Below, in pieces: positions 25,806-37,993 of a stretch of 64,000 nt of DNA. Below the pieces are notes generated by a model. It saw nothing but the letters and a program-made list of their open reading frames with translations. It did not search any database and had not been told where the DNA came from. Position 1 is the first letter of the stretch. Each line of letters opens with the position of its first letter. Made by a program: the position numbers and the translations under genes. The stretch is taken from positions 17,151,001 to 17,215,000 of the forward strand of contig NC_092566.1 of assembly GCF_037975245.1 (NCBI RefSeq), in the 5' to 3' direction. Source of the stretch: Apostichopus japonicus (taxonomy: Eukaryota > Echinodermata > Holothuroidea > Aspidochirotida > Stichopodidae).

Positions 25806-26496
25806 CTGCCGGAAGAGATATATCACATCCGTTATTTCAGTTTCACTATAGTCACATCTATAACATTGGCGAGTTTGTTAACTTTCATCAGATTTTTAGT
25901 CTACAGCAATAATCAACTGTACGGGACGTTTATATATTTTTATTACACAGCAGGACAACAACATATGTGGCTGAACTAAAAAAATACATGGATAGTAGGG
26001 GTTTTCTGTCGTCTTTGCTTGTCGATTAGTTTGTATTATGAAGTGTAAAATACATTTCATTAAACTAGTTTCACTTTTAGTTATCGTGTTAACAAGCTTG
26101 TTTGTCGCAAACATACGTACATCCCATGGACGTATTAAACCGAGGGTATTATACTTCCATGTATACACACATCATACATATACGCGTGTCATCACTATCG
26201 CAAAAGATTCCTTTTGCCTTCAGCAAGAAATTAAAACAAATGCTAATATCTCTGTTTGCGACAATGCTAACCCCCTTACACTGTTTCTTGCATTCGGTAA
26301 TTTTTGGTCCAAAAAGTTATCATTTAACCTAGTGGATATGAATGTACAAAGGCACTTGTGGAAATAAACAAAAGAATGAATTTACACTGACTTTTCATTA
26401 TTAAAAAAATTTGAGTTAAGAATACATTTTACGATTTACGTTGTCACATGAGTAAAACTTATACCATTATGTCTACGTCTGAACAAAATGGTTGAT
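25806..26496. other. Intergenic gap between the 7TM gene and the minus-strand GST
   Basis: The two genes converge here. No exon is supported. A plus frame starting at 26038 has a hydrophobic start but no splice or homology support. Confidence 0.45.
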
Positions 26497-27761
26497 TCAA
26501 AATGGAGTCTGCGGTCTTTTCTTCAACCATTGAGACAGAGCGGGAGTCTCCAAGATTCGATTAACATGAGCAAGTAGCTTTGGCTCTGTGACCTTTAACC
26601 CTGGAACACGCGCGACCATGTCGGTTAAATATGTAGCTGCATCTAAGTCTGCCAGAGATAACTGTAAATTAAATGATGAGAAATCAAGGAATGATTTTGG
26701 TGAAGCTGTTTTTTTCAGTAAAAATATCTAAGATGTAATATAAGTGGCATCGTGACGTCAGAAAAGGTTACATGTAGGCCATGTGAACACAAAAAAAAAA
26801 TTGTTGGATAATTAGCGGTTTTTTAATTAATGAAGCTAGTATACCACTCACATATTAAGTACTTATAAGCCTTTTGCGGGAATGGATGGATGAATGAATG
26901 ATTTGTACTAACTTAAAGTAACTCTGAGTACTGAAAGTAAAATTCATTGTGGGAGAAGATGAAAACAGGGTCCATATGAATGCTCCAAAATAAATTAAAT
27001 TATCTTCGACCAGAGAACTTAATTCTTATGACATAACTTTGTCACATGAAGTGACTAAGCTTTAGGCGGAAGCTATGGATTAATGTCAACAAGCAAAATC
27101 TGTTAATTAAATTAAATTAAATTAATATAAATTGTACTCAGTTGTTGCTAGTACATATACGGGCCATCATTGATGGACCTCCTAAAAAGAGCTAAACGAT
27201 CATTACAGAACGTTAGAAACATGGAAACAATATTTTACGATCAAATGGAATACATGGACCTGTAGAGCCAAATCGGTCTGTACATCAATTTAATCATGAT
27301 GAAATTATTACAAATTTATGGATCTAGTCCAATTAAGAGTACGATATAGATTTCGAATCTGGACTACCAACATACTCATGGCTGGTATACAGCAACTATG
27401 CTGTTCATGTCACAAAAGCGTGCATCAGTAAGTGCTACGTTATGTTCGTAACACGGTAACATGTGTTACAGGTGGCACTGTAACAACTGCAAAGCTTTTA
27501 ACTTGTTCCCATGTAAGACAAGTAACTGTGCGTCTGGATAAGGAAGCTATGAAGATGAGAATGCCTACGAGATGAAGTAAAGGAGGTACGGTAAACCGCT
27601 TGATTCCAGTTCACACCTCTTTTTAAATTACGCCAATACGTAATGCCGAGAACGAAGAAAGGCCATGCTCGGGTATATCCATGGGCCTAGATATAGCATA
27701 AAACGACTAGATAGGGCTTCATTATAGAGTCGCGTACTAATGAACTCGCACTAAATGGTTG

Positions 27762-27869
27762 GTACAGCAACTATACTGTTCATGTCTCACAACCGTGCAT
27801 CAGTAATTACTACTTTATGTTCTTAACACACGTAACATGTGTTACAGGACATGAACAGTATAGTTACTG
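27762..27869. mobile_element. Short foldback element
   Basis: 24-bp arms, TACAGCAACTATACTGTTCA paired with TGAACAGTATAGTTACTGTA, lie inside the last intron of GST-m1. A diverged left-arm copy lies at 27382-27480. Confidence 0.6.
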
Positions 27870-29805
27870 TACTAGCTATGAATGTCGGGTGGATGGATTT
27901 GTAGTCATGTCTACTTATTATGTCGGGTGTGCAGATACCAGTTTACTGTACATTCGGCTAACGGAAAGAGAGTTCTTTTTAGTACGCCAAGATATTATTC
28001 AATGAACAAAAAAATTAACTTGCGTGAAAGATGGAACAAGCCGTAAACGACAGAGACAGTTTACAATCAAATGCTGCTTTATGTGTATACTAAAATGCAT
28101 TTCATCAAATATAACATTTTTTTTTACAACCATAGGAAGTGAAATATAAATCACATATGCACACTTTCATGAAGGAAAAAGTCTTACTCTGTTTCCAACA
28201 TAGAATCCATTACCGCCATCGTTCGCTTCCAACAAATTAAGAAGAAACTTGAAGTGTTTAGTAGCTTCTGTCTCTAGCAATTCTTTGAGGATGTTCTCCT
28301 GTCAAGTAAAATAAATATTACATTCGATCAAAGAAACATTGTTGGTACCATTGCTTGCTTTTGCAGGACATTGCAATTTGTGAAATATTCATATCATTGA
28401 TAACGCAACCATGTGTCAGTTATATTCAGTAGGATTTTGTCTATATCTTTGGCATGCATATATTTATGAATACAAACATTAATCGTGATTTTCATTTGCA
28501 TCTTATTCTCACAGTTATATAGACATTATTGTAAGGCAACATCCGAAAGAAAATGCACTCCATGAACAAAAGAACACATTTTTCCTTGGAAATATACTTT
28601 CACAATCAAAGATCAATTCCTATGAATATTTCCATAGATTTAAGCCAATGAAATAAGTTACTATAGTACTCTCTTTTCCAGATTGTACGATATCTTGCAA
28701 CATGTCTATCCATATATTATGAAATGAATTACCTCCCGTCAAACTTGGGTTTGAAGCTGTTTGAAATAAAGAAACTTGTTGAAAGCAAATGTTCATCGTA
28801 TTAGTTTCAAACAATACCAATCCTCTATTCCTCACTTTAATGGGACTATGTATAACATGCCGCAAGATGCACTAATGAATAACCATGAAGAAGATTGTTA
28901 CGTATGAAATATCAATAAGGACGAAACGTGTCCTAGACAGATCATTGGTTCTCTTCATATTCTATTATCCAAACATACAGTACATACATGAATAACTAAT
29001 ATATTTTATTTGCAGAGTTATAACACAGCAAAAATCAAATAACTCAGTTTATTGACACAATTTGGTCATAGTTAAGAGACAAACCTTTCTAGCTACATCT
29101 TTCTCATGAAAATAATTCCTCATAGCTAAGCCCAGGTCAACCAAACATTCGCAAACTTGGTCAATTTCAGCTGCTTCGGATTCGTTGTCTCCATACAGCT
29201 CTGAAAATAAAGGGATGAACACAAATATAAAGTAGACCAAAAATATAATAAGCAAAATAAATAATATAAATAAACAAATAAACAAACAAATAAGCAAATA
29301 AACAAAGAAGAAGAAAAAGTGTATATTCTATAAAAACAAACTTATTATCCCCGTAGGAACTCTCGCGAGGTCGACCAGGGGTTAAACTCCTTTTGATTTG
29401 AATACAGTACAGTTTAAAGTATAAACTACCCATACCCGCACAACCCACCCACGTTCTCCCGTAACCGCAGTTTACACCAGAGCACCCGCCCCCCACCCCC
29501 ACCCCATACACCACACACACACGCATACGCCTTAAAAATATGGCAAGGGCATTGACACGATATAAACATTCAATTTCAATAAACCTCATTTTACGTCCTT
29601 GTTGTTTGTCAAAATAAATTCGGGTGAGGTGTATGGCAGAACTTTAAAGTAAGTCAAACGTACTGAAACGTCTCGCTAATGTTCGGTCAATCGCACCGCT
29701 ATGAGCTAATGGTTTGCCGTCTATCTCAAGGAGAGGAACTTGTCCGAAAGGCATTGCTGTGAAGACAAATGAATCGAATAGAATGTATGTCAACAGTATA
29801 GTGAT

Positions 29806-29807
<2 letters not shown>

Positions 29808-29843
<36 letters not shown>
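29808..29843. repeat. (CT)n microsatellite
   Basis: Pure CT dinucleotide, about 36 bp, in intron 1 of GST-m1. Confidence 0.9.
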
Positions 29844-29845
<2 letters not shown>

Positions 29846-30194
29846 ATCCGATCAATCACAACATAAAGTACTAGATAAGGATCTGTAGACTATAGAATTG
29901 TAAACTCGATTAGGTTATAGCTTTGTAAACCACCATGCCACCAACAGATGAAAGAAGGATAAAAATTCGAAATTTTGTAATGCAGTGTGGTGAAGGATAG
30001 ATATACCATATCAATGGTTCTACTAGGTTCCTTTATACTCTATAACGGAACTCTAGTTCTACCTTTCAGATACCGACCTCTTTCTTCACACGGCCGCTCA
30101 TACCGCAAGTGACAGGTATATGCCCTAAACCTACTTATTAGCATATGCTTTACAATGAGGGGATGGGTACTTTTTTGTTATTCTTTTTTTTATT

Positions 30195-30295
30195 GTCATC
30201 TTTAATGATGGTAGTCCTGCTCATTACAGAAGCACTGCTTTCCCCAGAGGAGCCCTCAATTATTAATTTAATTAATTTAATTAATTATTATTCAA
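30195..30295 (-). repeat. 3' end of a non-LTR retroelement
   Basis: Inverse copy of the block at 16672-16785: GGTAGTCCTGCTCATTACAG...GAGGAGCCCTC with a TTAATTAA-rich tail. It is the only shared part I can see, consistent with a 5'-truncated insertion in GST-m1 intron 1. Confidence 0.5.
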
Positions 30296-31085
30296 CCACT
30301 AGTCCACCAACTACAGTCTAACGGCATTTGATAACTATCGAGAGTTTGCCATGTCTATATACCAAACCTAACATATCCCATTGTACCCACATAGTCAAAT
30401 GCACAGTGAATGTGAAATTTAAAACTACACGTTACCAAAGCAACACACCAGTATAGGCTAGCTATAAAGTATACATGTTGTAGTAAAGGCTATCAACTTA
30501 CTCTTTTTCAGCTCATTCCTCCCTTTTTAGCCGATTGTCTTCGTATTCCTGGCCAGCTACAGCAAATATGAAACGAGCAGTTTCTGCTCTGGCCTTTGCG
30601 TTGAAGTAAGTTAATTTATACGTAGTCATTTTGACTACAGATATTAACTAGTACAGTATTTTGTTGCTCGAGGACGTCGTTGGATTCAAATCTCACTCCT
30701 ATGTTTACCTCACTGCATGCGGTAACGATAGCCTACCCCAGAAACTGTAGCGTCTAGACAGTTGAGCTTGAATAACCTGTATCCGGTAGTTTCTACTGCA
30801 CTACGTATACTCTAATGTAATACGTTGTCTGTGTATATATACAACATCTTATCTGAGTAGTGAGTGAGTCAGCTGTTTTTGATACAGACCTACCAGAAAC
30901 CTATGTGTCTTACCTACACAACTACTGTATTTCCAAGGCAAAGTTCAACGCAGTTTGGTTTATTGATATGATCACAGTGGCGAGCTCAATTGAGGGGGGC
31001 AAAGGCCATGTCGGTGGAAATGTTGCTTTCAGTTGAGGGAATGTTGCATTTAGCCGTATTCGTAAGTAAAGGCTTGTGTCTAGGG

Positions 31086-31988
31086 CAGGGGCGTAGCGAA
31101 GGGTTTTTTGTTGGGGGGTGTGGAGAATTTGATTTGCCGACGGATGTGGAAGTGGTGACTGAAATGGGGGAGGGGTGTAAGGGGAGGGGGTGTCCCCCTC
31201 CCCTTTGGCAATTTTTAGTTTTGAAACGTCCTTAGATGCAATCTGGTGCATATTTTAAGTCAAATTTGATTTGCCGACGGATCTGGAAGTGGTGACTGAA
31301 ATGGGGGAGGGGTCTAAGGGGAGGGGGTGTCCCCCTCCCCTTTGGCAATTTTTTAGTTTTGAAACGTCCTTAGATGCAATCTGGTGCATATTTTAAGTCA
31401 AATTTGATTTGCCGACGGATCTGGAAGTGGTGACTGAAATGGGGGAGGGGTCTAAGGGGAGGGGGTGTCCCCCTTCCCTTTGGCAATTTTTTAGTTTTGA
31501 AACGTCCTTAGATGCAATCTGGTGCATATTTTAAGTCAAATTTGATTTGCCGACGGATCTGGAAGTGGTGACTGAAATGGGGGAGGGGTCTAAGGGGAGG
31601 GGGTGTCCCCCTCCCCTTTGGCAATTGTTTAGTTTTGAAACGTCCTTAGATGCAACCGGTGCATATTTTAAGTCAAATTTGATTTGCCGATGGATCTGGA
31701 AGTGGTGACTGAAATGGGGGAGGGGTCTAAGGGTAGGGGGTCTACCCCTCCCCTTTGGAAAATTTTTAGTTTTGAAACGTCCTTAGATGCAATCTGGTGC
31801 ATATTTTAAGTCAAATTTGGCACGGAAGAAGCTCCCGTTCTCCTTTTCTCTATTCAGCTTTCCTTCTTTCTTCCCCTTCCGCTCTCTTCACCTTTTCTCC
31901 TTTTGCCGACAGTCCCAAAATTTGCCGACAGCGACCAAATTATTGGGGGGTGTGACACCCCCCACACCCCCCGCTCGCTACGCCCCTG
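31086..31988. mobile_element. Non-autonomous hAT element carrying five ~137-bp tandem repeats
   Basis: Terminal inverted repeats are CAGGGGCGTAGCGA at 31086 and TCGCTACGCCCCTG ending at 31988. Exact 8-bp duplications GTCTAGGG lie at 31078-31085 and 31989-31996. The interior is five head-to-tail units starting at 31131, 31268, 31406, 31544 and 31681, then a pyrimidine-rich tail. No transposase is present. Canonical hAT ends and TSD. Confidence 0.92.
31131..31818. repeat. Tandem repeat, 5 x 137-138 bp
   Basis: Each unit begins GATTTGCCGACGGATCTGG, contains GGGGGAGGGG and a GGGGG/CCCCC hairpin, and ends TTTTAAGTCAAATTT. Units differ by only a few bases, so expansion was recent or is being homogenised. 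Confidence 0.95.
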
Positions 31989-31996
31989 GTCTAGGG

Positions 31997-33951
31997 ATCC
32001 TTACATAGACCTAATAATAAGCAAATATGCCTCAGAATGACCCAAAATTCTGGGGCAAGATCCCGAGGCACGCCCCCCCCCCCCCACTTATAGAGTCGGC
32101 TACAACGACCCCAGTGCATCTCCTCTTTATAAAATCCTTCTCCCTACCAATCAGTTGGGGAGATTTCAAAGTAAACCTTTTTCCTGCCAGGGATCTCATT
32201 ACTTGGAAGAACACATATTACAAAGCGTGGAACTCGTGGTGATTTAGACGGAGTTTTCTTAAAATCTCTATTCATATCACTGACCGTATCCAGGTTTCTA
32301 CTACACCAGAAAATCGGTCTGAAACTGAAAGCTGGCTAAAAAGAAGATGACCTTGTCATTATAGGAGAATTAACCACCGACGAATACTCTTTCATCAATG
32401 TTCCGAGAGGTGCGGGAACTCGAGATGGAGGTATAGGAATCCACCATCATTATTCCGGCAACATTAACTAACTCTACTAGATCCTCGTACGACAAACTCC
32501 TTCTCTTTATTCCAAAGACACGAACAGTAACCGGTAATCGAGCTTCAAGGTAGCTGTACCACGCTTATGATCGAAATGATCTCCCACGAAACACCAGGGA
32601 AGCCAAGTTCCTTCAAATATTCATGTCCCATCCTTAAAACTCACCTTTTTGGTTGGCCATCTGAATTTTGTGTGCATGTTAGGGTGTGTATATTTTCACC
32701 ATGTCGTAGTGTATGGATAATGTGCTTGCTTTTGTATTCTGTATTTTAATTTGGTTTTTCTGCTTTGTGTTCACAGGCTGGGTAGGGCGCTTTAGAAATG
32801 CATTTGGTATTTAGAATGTGCAGCGTAAAGGTTTTAAAATGAAGTGTATTAGCTTGCCATGCACTTCTTAAAAATGCCAACGACGTACCGTAGGGCAACT
32901 TTTAACTATCGCGTAAGGCTCTAGCCTAGAAATAAGTGATATTAATATGGAACATAATAAGTACAATAACAATGCGCAGTGACCACACGGAATTATGTGA
33001 ACTGCTTATGATTGGTTTATAGCTTCATAGTGGCAGTGCTAACACGGTAAGATCTCTACCATTATCTGCAAATCATTTACATATTTAGCGGTATGATCGT
33101 GTATTAATTTATACCCGCTACCACATATCGGGTTGGTTGGCAAGACAAGAATAGAAAATGCGTTCTGGAAATCCGGTATGGGCCGTATGGCACTATAAAA
33201 GACTTGCTCTTTATAAAGAAATAAAGACATAAATTTTTATTCCATTTGTAAGCGATATATGAGATATTTAGGTTGGAGTTCAGGCTGAAGTTAACAGGTT
33301 AATGCAAGAAGTGGGTATTACCCTTCCATTGCGGTTTATCGATAATTTAATACAAACATATAAAACAGAAAACAATTGGGTGATCGGCAAGTTTACACAA
33401 TTGAGAGATTCACTTAATTCTACACATAGTATCGTAACAGAAGTAAATAGGCATGCACGTTTCTAGTGGAATCAGGGATGAGACGGGACGGGACAGTGGC
33501 AGGGACGGGACAGAGACGGGACAGGGACGGGACCTCTCTCTTATTTTTCTTATATTTTGGGGGGACATAATTTGGCTCAAAGCATGATACTGTAGTGGTA
33601 ACATTCATCACGCTTCGCATGCAAGGGGTCTTCCCTAAGTTCTTAAAAACGTTGTCTTATGTCCCGCTATTTCCGTAGTAAGTTTGGTATTTCCGGGGAC
33701 CTTATCCCGAGAAATCCTTGATCCGCTAAAAGACTTTAACCTTATAGTAGTGGAATGTACATTAACAGATGTCAGTTGTTAGTCAGCAACCATGCACAAG
33801 AGTTTGTCATGATATTTTTCAAACTGTGGATCCACGGCCCCAAATTTGGAATGCAAGAGTCCAAGAGTTATGCTGTGGGGAAGTGGTTTAATACGCATGA
33901 AATAAATAACCTCAAATTCCAATAGCCCTCAAATCAAATTGTTTATAGATG
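31997..33951. other. Intergenic stretch without a recognised gene
   Basis: A poly-C run is at about 32073-32085 and a GGGACGGGACA minisatellite of about 60 bp at 33482-33535. Short frames lack splice or motif support. Confidence 0.5.
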
Positions 33952-34137
33952 TCAAATGGTGCTTCCCTGTTGGTTAGTAGATTGTCGTTTCTTAATCCAT
34001 GCTTTAATAGCTGGTAATTCTCCAATTTTGTCAACCAGTTCTTTAGCTTTGGTAAAGGGTGACATGTCCACTGTACAACAAGGAGTAATGACGTCGAAGA
34101 CGAGATTAAAAAAAAACAGAATATCGGCTATGGTGAT
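33952..34137 (-). pseudogene. Orphan last exon of a second minus-strand GST (GST-m2)
   Basis: A 186-nt exon after a good acceptor (CCAATTACCAG) encodes ITIADILFFFNLVFDV, then PFTKAKELVDKIGELPAIKA and WIKKRQSTNQQGSTI-stop. This is the C-terminal helix region of a sigma-class GST, and unlike GST-m1 it keeps the KELVDKIGELPAI core. I found no matching exons 1-4 between 34138 and 37993. It is either a fragment or part of a gene whose other exons are too diverged to spot. The frame is fully open. Confidence 0.6.
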
Positions 34138-34785
34138 CTGGTAATTGGCAAGAAACCGAAACAAAAGGAAATGTGGGATTCATGAGAAACAAAATGGAAG
34201 CACAAGGAGTTATACCACAAACGTCACCTAGTCACCGACTCCATCCCCCCCCCCCCCCCTCTCTCTCTCTCTCTATTACACCACCATCAGCAACGTAATC
34301 AAGCCTAACGAACTGCCTTGATGTTCCTACTATAATCTCATCCGTGAATAAAGGAGAACTTTTAGTCGGCATATCGCTTTTAGTCTAATCGAAACTAATC
34401 AACGGTCAATAGGTATGCACACATTATGTAACTCATTAATTCCAACTTTGACGTTGATCTCAGCCTTATCTGTTTCGAAATTGTTGTCTCGATTTTTTGC
34501 TGGTCAAAGTCTTACCTTAATTACTGAGGCTTAATTAGTTTGCGGGAACTTTGATACTTTAACTCCAGCCCGTATTAAACTGTTGAAATCTGCATACTAA
34601 ACTCATATACCTTCAATCGGATATTAAAAGTGAACTGTAATTTATGCAGCACAACCATTTGCCTTTTTTTTTCTTCCTTTCTGTTCAAGTGTTCTTGTCT
34701 CACAATTCCCCTGCAGTACTGGTTTTAGAATTCTCTAGCTTTCCCTTAAGGTAATAATCATAATTCCCTGATGTACCTTAATATG

Positions 34786-35030
34786 GAGTGTTAGCTCAGT
34801 GGCTAACGCCGTTGCCTTCCAATCATATAAGGTCCCCTGTTCGAGTCATTCCAAGATTAATGTATGTCGTCCAGTTACAGAGTTGTTGACAATTGACAAT
34901 TCATAATCATGGACGTTAAATATGAATGTAAGAGACTTTGCGGCTTTGATAAGCCAATGAGTCTTCTTCGCGAGTTCCTGCTTGCAGGAGGATCTTAAAT
35001 ACATATATATACATACATACATACATACAT
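34786..35030 (+). repeat. tRNA-derived SINE
   Basis: The head has an A box (TTAGCTCAGTGG) and B box (GTTCGAGTC) spaced as in tRNA but without a closed acceptor stem. A conserved body (CTTCTTCGCGAGTTCCTGC) follows, then an ATACATAC microsatellite tail to 35030. Confidence 0.75.
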
Positions 35031-36389
35031 ACACACATGCATCTTAGCGTCTGCGTCAAGATATTTGTTGGCATATAATTATGTACATTTCAAGTATCTA
35101 TATGTTTGCGGGTAAGCAACAGCTTTAGTTTCACAAGAACAACGAGGAGTGTTCATCAATTATTTCTCTGGATCATTCGACTCCTCAATTGACTAGTTGA
35201 GTTAATGATATGTGTGAGTCTATATATACAAGACCTCTATAAGTTCCTGAACCTAGAACGTTAAATGAATGGATTTTCCACTGACTGCGTTCCAAACAGA
35301 ATTCTGCACGAACTTGACTTTGAATTATCTCTTAATGTTCAAGGGGTCGCATTTGTTGACTCTTTGTACCTTTAACCACTCAATATATGATTGTTTTACG
35401 CTTTAGAACTTTGAAAACTTGGAATACGTGGGTATTTTAGTAACGGCTTACAAAAAGGAAATTAATGAACTCAATATCTCTCACTTATGAGGCTTTTAAT
35501 AACCGATAAGTGAAAACTACGTAAGAGATGTTGAATGAGAAGCTCAAATGTTTTCGTTGGAAAAGAAACTTTAAACGAGACAATGGACATATTTTTCTGT
35601 GCGTGAATACGTTCTTCATAAATCATATGCCCCTGCAACTACAAATCTCGTATCCTTCTTTCCGCACAACTGACTCAAGAGCCTGAGGTACACACTGGAG
35701 CTTGATAGGCTACGCTGGTACATATTATAGCGAAATAGCGCCTCTAATTTCAATGAACTCGCTCTCGGTCAGGGTTGCCACATGATATTGGCCGATAACT
35801 GGCCAAATGACACAAATTTGGCATATTTTGCACCCCTTTGGCTGATGCTTTCCTCAGCTATCGGCCAAATCGCCGATGCCTAAGATTTGTGTGTGGATTT
35901 GTATGTTTCCGTATCAGACAGTAAATCGAATTTGGCATATTTTCCACCGTTTTGCTGATATTTTGCCACGGGTGGAAATATACATGTTTATGTTAATTGG
36001 TCATTTGGTCTAATTGTCCTTTCAATCTCTTAATGTATTCTAGATTTGCAACACATTTTTTTCATGTTCCCAACATGACAGACAAGGCTAACCAAAATTG
36101 TGTCTATGAACGCAGATTTTCCCCAAAATCTCAGTCGATAAAATCACCACGAAATGTTCCATATACGGCTTAGATTGCACCAGAGAGCTTGTAGAACCCC
36201 AGAGCTTCCAGGGCCCCCTCCGTGCTAGTGATGTGCCCTGTGCACATCGGTTGATTCTCCGCAGCAGCCAGGGGGCCCTTCCTTCCCTGGACCCAGGGAC
36301 CGCAGACTCATCGTTACGCCGCTGTCACAACTCTAAACGGATGATCAAAATTTCGAACAATCGAAACCATCAAACAAACAGGTTTACAG

Positions 36390-36742
36390 CAAGGGCGTAG
36401 GAACCGAGGGGCTGAGGACGCTAGACCCCGCCCAGTGAAAAATTGGAAGGGGCGGAATATCATTCCGCCTCCCCCCCCCCCTTCGCAAGTCAGAAAACCC
36501 CTTTTTCATTTCCAAATTTGGAGAAAAAAATCTCATTTGGAGCACCAAATTGCATCTAAGGCCTGCAGGTGAAAATGTAAAATTATTTACAAAACGGAGT
36601 GGGTGTTGAATTGTGCTATATTGCACCAAATTGCATCTGAGGCCACCTGGAAATGCAAAATAACTTCCCTTAGACCCCTCCCCCAGGCCGTCCGTCAGTC
36701 TCCAGCCCCCCCCCCACTCAAAAGTACCTTCCTACGCCACTG
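36390..36742. mobile_element. Non-autonomous hAT element, TSD GTTTACAG
   Basis: Ends CAAGGGCGTAGGAACC and CCTTCCTACGCCACTG. Exact 8-bp duplication GTTTACAG at 36382-36389 and 36743-36750. Same family as 59597-59970 and 63020-63393, in the opposite orientation to those two. Non-coding, with poly-C runs. Confidence 0.9.
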
Positions 36743-37993
36743 GTTTACAGTATTGTTTGAGGCCAAGGCAACCTCACATGACTTTTACAACTTTACAACC
36801 GTAGTGGAGGTGAGTTTGCAATCGTGATTGTACTATAGGTGAATCTTACTGAACAGAAATAGATAACAATACAACGAAGTTGAAAGAAGATGTTGAATTG
36901 GGTTCTGTTCTTTGCTTTTTAATTTCTTCATGCCTTTTTCTCAACGTGCATACAATTTTAATTGCAAATTCCCTTACTCGTGCATTAATTAGAGGGTGGC
37001 AATTCAAAACAAAACCACTGACTGAAATAATTTACAGTATTACACTTGTAAGGAACAATAATGTAAAAGTCTCATGAAAACATAAATGGTTAAAGTAGGA
37101 TCATCCCGTTCTAGCACGAACACCCTGGCTACCCCCCCCCCCCCCTCCCGATCTAAAACCAAACAGATACCCACTGGTCGTTTGTTTCTTGGTATATATA
37201 TACCCTGTAGGTGAACAGATAAACCACAACTTCTGACCTAAGTTGTATTACATATTAAGCTAACTGTACAGTATTAATGTCACATGATCCCAGTTTGAGT
37301 ACAATTTACTCTAAATACATTTATTCAGATCTGATGTCAAGGATAAGGTTTAAACCATTATTAATGGTCGAAATTATGTTTCTCGGGCGGATCCAGGCGG
37401 ATCCAGGCGGGGGCGGATCCAAGATTTGTAGATAGGAGAGGGTGTAAACCTGCGGTCGTTGACAAGGACTTCAAAGTGGGGTAGGGCTGGAGGTACTTAG
37501 AAAACAATTTGAAGTGAAAGGTGTAGTCCGAGGCACATTTATTTGGCCCGTTTAAATTAAGTCTCTACGCGCAAGGTTGTGCTAACATATTAGCCACCTG
37601 TAATGTTTTGGTGTGGGCTTGAAAAAGGTGGTGTAAGCCACCACAGACCCACGCCTGCGAGTTGTGTATATATTTCCAGTTTTTCATCTGTGGAATTGAA
37701 GTTCAGACAGTCGTCTACTGCGATCTCATAAACTCAACCGTATGCCTATGTATTAGTGTAACCTGGATCAATATTGTAGCCTACGTTTATGTTGATTCAA
37801 AGTGAGCAGCAAACTTTGCCCTTTGAATCCATATCTGTACACTTAGGCTATATCATATAAACAAAATTATAGAGCTTAATACAAAAAAGCATACAAACAC
37901 CGTGACAAGGCAAAATTCGGGTCAAACCGGTATTATTTTAAGCAATGCTTTCGTCATTCACGATAAGTTTACCGACTGTGACAGACTGACAAG

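Larger units (their letters stand above)
26497..30629 (-). pseudogene. Sigma-class GST with a disrupted exon 1 (GST-m1)
   Basis: Five exons: 30629-30502, 29756-29664, 29200-29085, 28298-28188 and 26661-26497. Intron positions match GST-A to D. It reads MTTYKLTYFNAKARAETARF (catalytic Tyr8), FGQVPLLEIDG, LYGDN, ANDGGNGFYVGNR and a final LSLADLDAATYLTD...WLKKRPQTPF. Exon 1 is 128 nt rather than 133. Near 30520 the frame meets TGA where the conserved Trp should be, and the last 16 nt fit the right frame only if 5 nt are missing. A lost copy of a GAATG repeat explains this exactly. The glutathione motif QSxAI is HSGAI here, replacing Gln with His. Exons 2-5 are otherwise open. It is a pseudogene unless the deletion is a sequencing error or allele. 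Confidence 0.72.
34138..37993. other. Repeat-rich gap between GST-m2 and GST-A
   Basis: Holds a CCCCC/CTCT tract at 34243-34275, the SINE at 34786, a TTGGCATATTTTGCACC-like repeat pair at 35815-35965, a CAGCGGCGTAACG hAT-like end near 36320 and the hAT element at 36390. No GST exon is recognised here. The GST-A promoter presumably lies in the last few hundred bases. Confidence 0.5.

Noticed and set aside
26038-26367. Plus frame with a hydrophobic, signal-like start
   Set aside because: No homology, no splice context, and its composition matches surrounding AT-rich sequence.
31131-31818. Frame-bearing 137-bp units considered as a coding tandem repeat
   Set aside because: The 137/138-bp unit is not a multiple of three throughout and frames are interrupted; it is structural repeat DNA in a hAT element.
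34786-34858. Possible functional tRNA gene
   Set aside because: A and B boxes are present but acceptor and anticodon stems do not pair, and a SINE body with a microsatellite tail follows.
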